Source of the DNA: Planktomarina sp.
GTDB lineage: Bacteria; Pseudomonadota; Alphaproteobacteria; Rhodobacterales; Rhodobacteraceae
NCBI GenBank assembly: GCA_022425445.1
Contig: JAKMFM010000065.1
Coordinates: 1 to 5,913, forward strand
DNA length: 5,913 nucleotides
Reading direction: 5' to 3'
A program made the translations under genes and the position numbers. Positions 4,274 through 5,913 of the stretch are shown piece after piece (position 1 is the first letter of the stretch; every line of letters begins with the position of its first letter). The notes beneath the pieces are model-generated. The model made no database searches and was not told the origin of the DNA. It worked only from the letters and a program-made list of their open reading frames with translations.

Positions 4274-5913
4274 ATGACAGCTCCGGTACTACTCCCAAAT
4301 TTGCTTTCCCTCACCGCCGAGGCACTGCCTGCGGCTGAAGCGGTTTGCGAGGCGGCGCGCATGCGCCTTCGAGATATGGTCAGTGCCGATGGCCGGATCC
4401 AAAACGCGCTAATTGAAGATCATCAGACCGCGGCACATGGCTTCGCTTGGCTGGCCACCTATGTGCAAAGTCTCCAGCAAATGCAGCGCTGGGCCGAGGC
4501 TTTGCAGGCGCAGCAAAAATTCGGTGAGACCGAACAGCTGATTCACCAAATCGCTTTTGGAGAATATCTATGCCAATTGACCGGCGGCATTCCGATGAAC
4601 CAGACAGAAGTCATTCGCTTACAAGATATGGGCCTCAGCTCTGACGTCGCGGCCCTGCTCTCCACCGGCGCTGCCACCCGGCTGGCCCAGGAGGGCAACA
4701 CCCAAGCGGTGCGTCTGCGTCTGGTGACCCTCATGCAGGAATTGGAAGCCAACACGATCCTCGAGGCCTCTGGCTTGGACGAAGAACTTGAAATGATCCG
4801 CGAACAGTTCCGGCGCTATGCGATCGAAAAAGTCGAACCCTACGCCCATGAGTGGCACCTCAAAGATGAGTTGATCCCAATGGAGGTGATTGATGAACTG
4901 GCTGAAATGGGCGTCTTTGGTCTGACGATCCCTGAGGAATATGGAGGGTTTGGCCTTTCAAAAGCCTCAATGTGCGTGGTCAGCGAAGAATTGTCCCGCG
5001 GCTATATTGGTGTCGGCTCACTCGGCACCCGCAGCGAGATTGCGGCGGAGCTGATTATCGCCGGCGGCACGCAAGCACAGAAAGAAAAATGGTTGCCCGC
5101 ACTGGCCAGTGGAGAAAAACTGCCAACAGCGGTGTTCACCGAACCCAATACCGGATCCGATCTTGGCGCCCTACGCACCCGCGCCGTCAAGTCAGGTGAC
5201 GATTGGAGCGTAACAGGCAATAAAACGTGGATCACCCATGCCACGCGTACCCATGTCATGACCTTACTGGCCCGAACGGACCCAGAGACCACGGATTATA
5301 AGGGCCTTTCGATGTTTTTGGCCGAAAAAACGCCCGGCACCGATGAGGTGCCTTTTCCAAGTGAAGGCATGACCGGCGGTGAGATTGAGGTTCTGGGCTA
5401 TCGCGGCATGAAGGAATATGAGCTGGCTTTTGATGGGTTCCAGGTGAAAGGGGAAAACCTTTTGGGCGGGGAAACTGGTAAAGGGTTTAAGCAGTTGATG
5501 GAGACGTTCGAAAGCGCCCGTATCCAAACCGCTGCACGCGCTGTTGGTGTGGCGCAGTCAGCGCTTGATCTGGCCTATCGTTACGCCATGGATCGAAAAC
5601 AGTTTGGCAAACCCCTAATCGCTTTTCCCCGCGTGGCCAATAAATTGGCGATGATGGCAGTAGAGCTGACTGTGGCGCGGCAACTGACCTATTTCAGTGC
5701 CTTCGAAAAAGATGAAGGCCGACGCTGTGACATAGAGGCGGGCATGGCCAAGCTTCTCGGGGCACGTGTCGCCTGGGCGGCCGCAGATAACGCGCTGCAA
5801 ATCCATGGCGGCAATGGGTTTGCCTTGGAATATAAAATCAGCCGTGTTTTGTGCGATGCGCGAATATTGAACATCTTTGAAGGCGCAGGAGAAATTCAAG
5901 CGCAGGTCATCGC
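4274..5913 (+). CDS. mcd: (2S)-Methylsuccinyl-CoA dehydrogenase (last residues beyond window)
   Basis: Mcd is an FAD enzyme of the acyl-CoA dehydrogenase family that oxidises (2S)-methylsuccinyl-CoA to mesaconyl-CoA in the ethylmalonyl-CoA pathway, the acetate-assimilation route used by bacteria lacking isocitrate lyase. The window shows 546 residues; relatives have about 550-560, so only a short tail is missing. Residues 1 to about 165 are the extra N-terminal domain that separates Mcd from ordinary dehydrogenases of about 380 residues (segments HGFAWLATYVQSLQQMQRW and IAFGEYLCQLTGGIPM). The dehydrogenase core starts near 168 with LDEELEMIREQFRRYA. It contains VFTEPNTGSDLG (287-298) and GNKTWITHA at the flavin/substrate site, RKQFGKPLIAFPR, LQIHGGNGFALEY, and the catalytic glutamate E536 in NIFEGAGEIQ. 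The ATG at 4274 has AGGA 7 bases upstream. An isovaleryl- or butyryl-CoA dehydrogenase is unlikely given the N-terminal domain and the close match to Mcd motifs. Confidence 0.95.
   Translation, partial: MTAPVLLPNLLSLTAEALPAAEAVCEAARMRLRDMVSADGRIQNALIEDHQTAAHGFAWLATYVQSLQQMQRWAEALQAQQKFGETEQLIHQIAFGEYLCQLTGGIPMNQTEVIRLQDMGLSSDVAALLSTGAATRLAQEGNTQAVRLRLVTLMQELEANTILEASGLDEELEMIREQFRRYAIEKVEPYAHEWHLKDELIPMEVIDELAEMGVFGLTIPEEYGGFGLSKASMCVVSEELSRGYIGVGSLGTRSEIAAELIIAGGTQAQKEKWLPALASGEKLPTAVFTEPNTGSDLGALRTRAVKSGDDWSVTGNKTWITHATRTHVMTLLARTDPETTDYKGLSMFLAEKTPGTDEVPFPSEGMTGGEIEVLGYRGMKEYELAFDGFQVKGENLLGGETGKGFKQLMETFESARIQTAARAVGVAQSALDLAYRYAMDRKQFGKPLIAFPRVANKLAMMAVELTVARQLTYFSAFEKDEGRRCDIEAGMAKLLGARVAWAAADNALQIHGGNGFALEYKISRVLCDARILNIFEGAGEIQAQVI

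Noticed and set aside
4619..5527. Minus-strand and alternate-frame open frames within mcd
   Set aside because: The plus-strand frame encodes a continuous Mcd protein with all key motifs; the others have no support.

Overview
The window looks like chromosomal DNA from a marine alphaproteobacterium of the Rhodobacterales (Roseobacter group). The evidence is the protein sequences: an ATP-type PEP carboxykinase of the alphaproteobacterial type, a ChvI-type response regulator beside a short HPr kinase, and a (2S)-methylsuccinyl-CoA dehydrogenase, a hallmark of the ethylmalonyl-CoA pathway. Base composition looks moderate for the group. Genus cannot be settled from the sequence alone.

Layout. Positions 1-1441, minus strand, form one tight operon read right to left: chvI (740-1441), a 151-residue remnant of the ChvG sensor kinase (261-716), then the start of hprK (1-256, cut by the window edge). 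Gaps are 23 and 4 bases. A 277-base divergent regulatory region (1442-1718) separates chvI from pckA (1719-3320, plus strand) and holds two pairs of short direct repeats. pckA converges on a TauE/SafE-family membrane protein (3350-4111, minus strand). A second divergent intergenic region (4112-4273) precedes mcd (4274 to the window end, plus strand), which lacks only its last residues. No gene-free stretch exceeds 300 bases. I saw no tRNA, rRNA, CRISPR array, insertion sequence or clear rho-independent terminator.

How it fits together. pckA next to chvI-chvG-hprK is a conserved alphaproteobacterial arrangement tying envelope/acid sensing and carbon state to gluconeogenesis. Mcd acts in acetate assimilation without isocitrate lyase, and PEP carboxykinase turns the resulting C4 acids into PEP, so the metabolic genes form a sensible gluconeogenic pair.

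The main surprise is in the two-component system. ChvI has glutamate (E52) where the phosphorylated aspartate should be. The neighbouring kinase gene has lost its sensor, membrane, HAMP and phospho-accepting histidine regions, keeping only a degenerate ATPase-like tail, perhaps fused to a scrap of the ChvG N-terminus. Both changes point the same way: ChvI here may work without phosphorylation, possibly locked in an active-like state.
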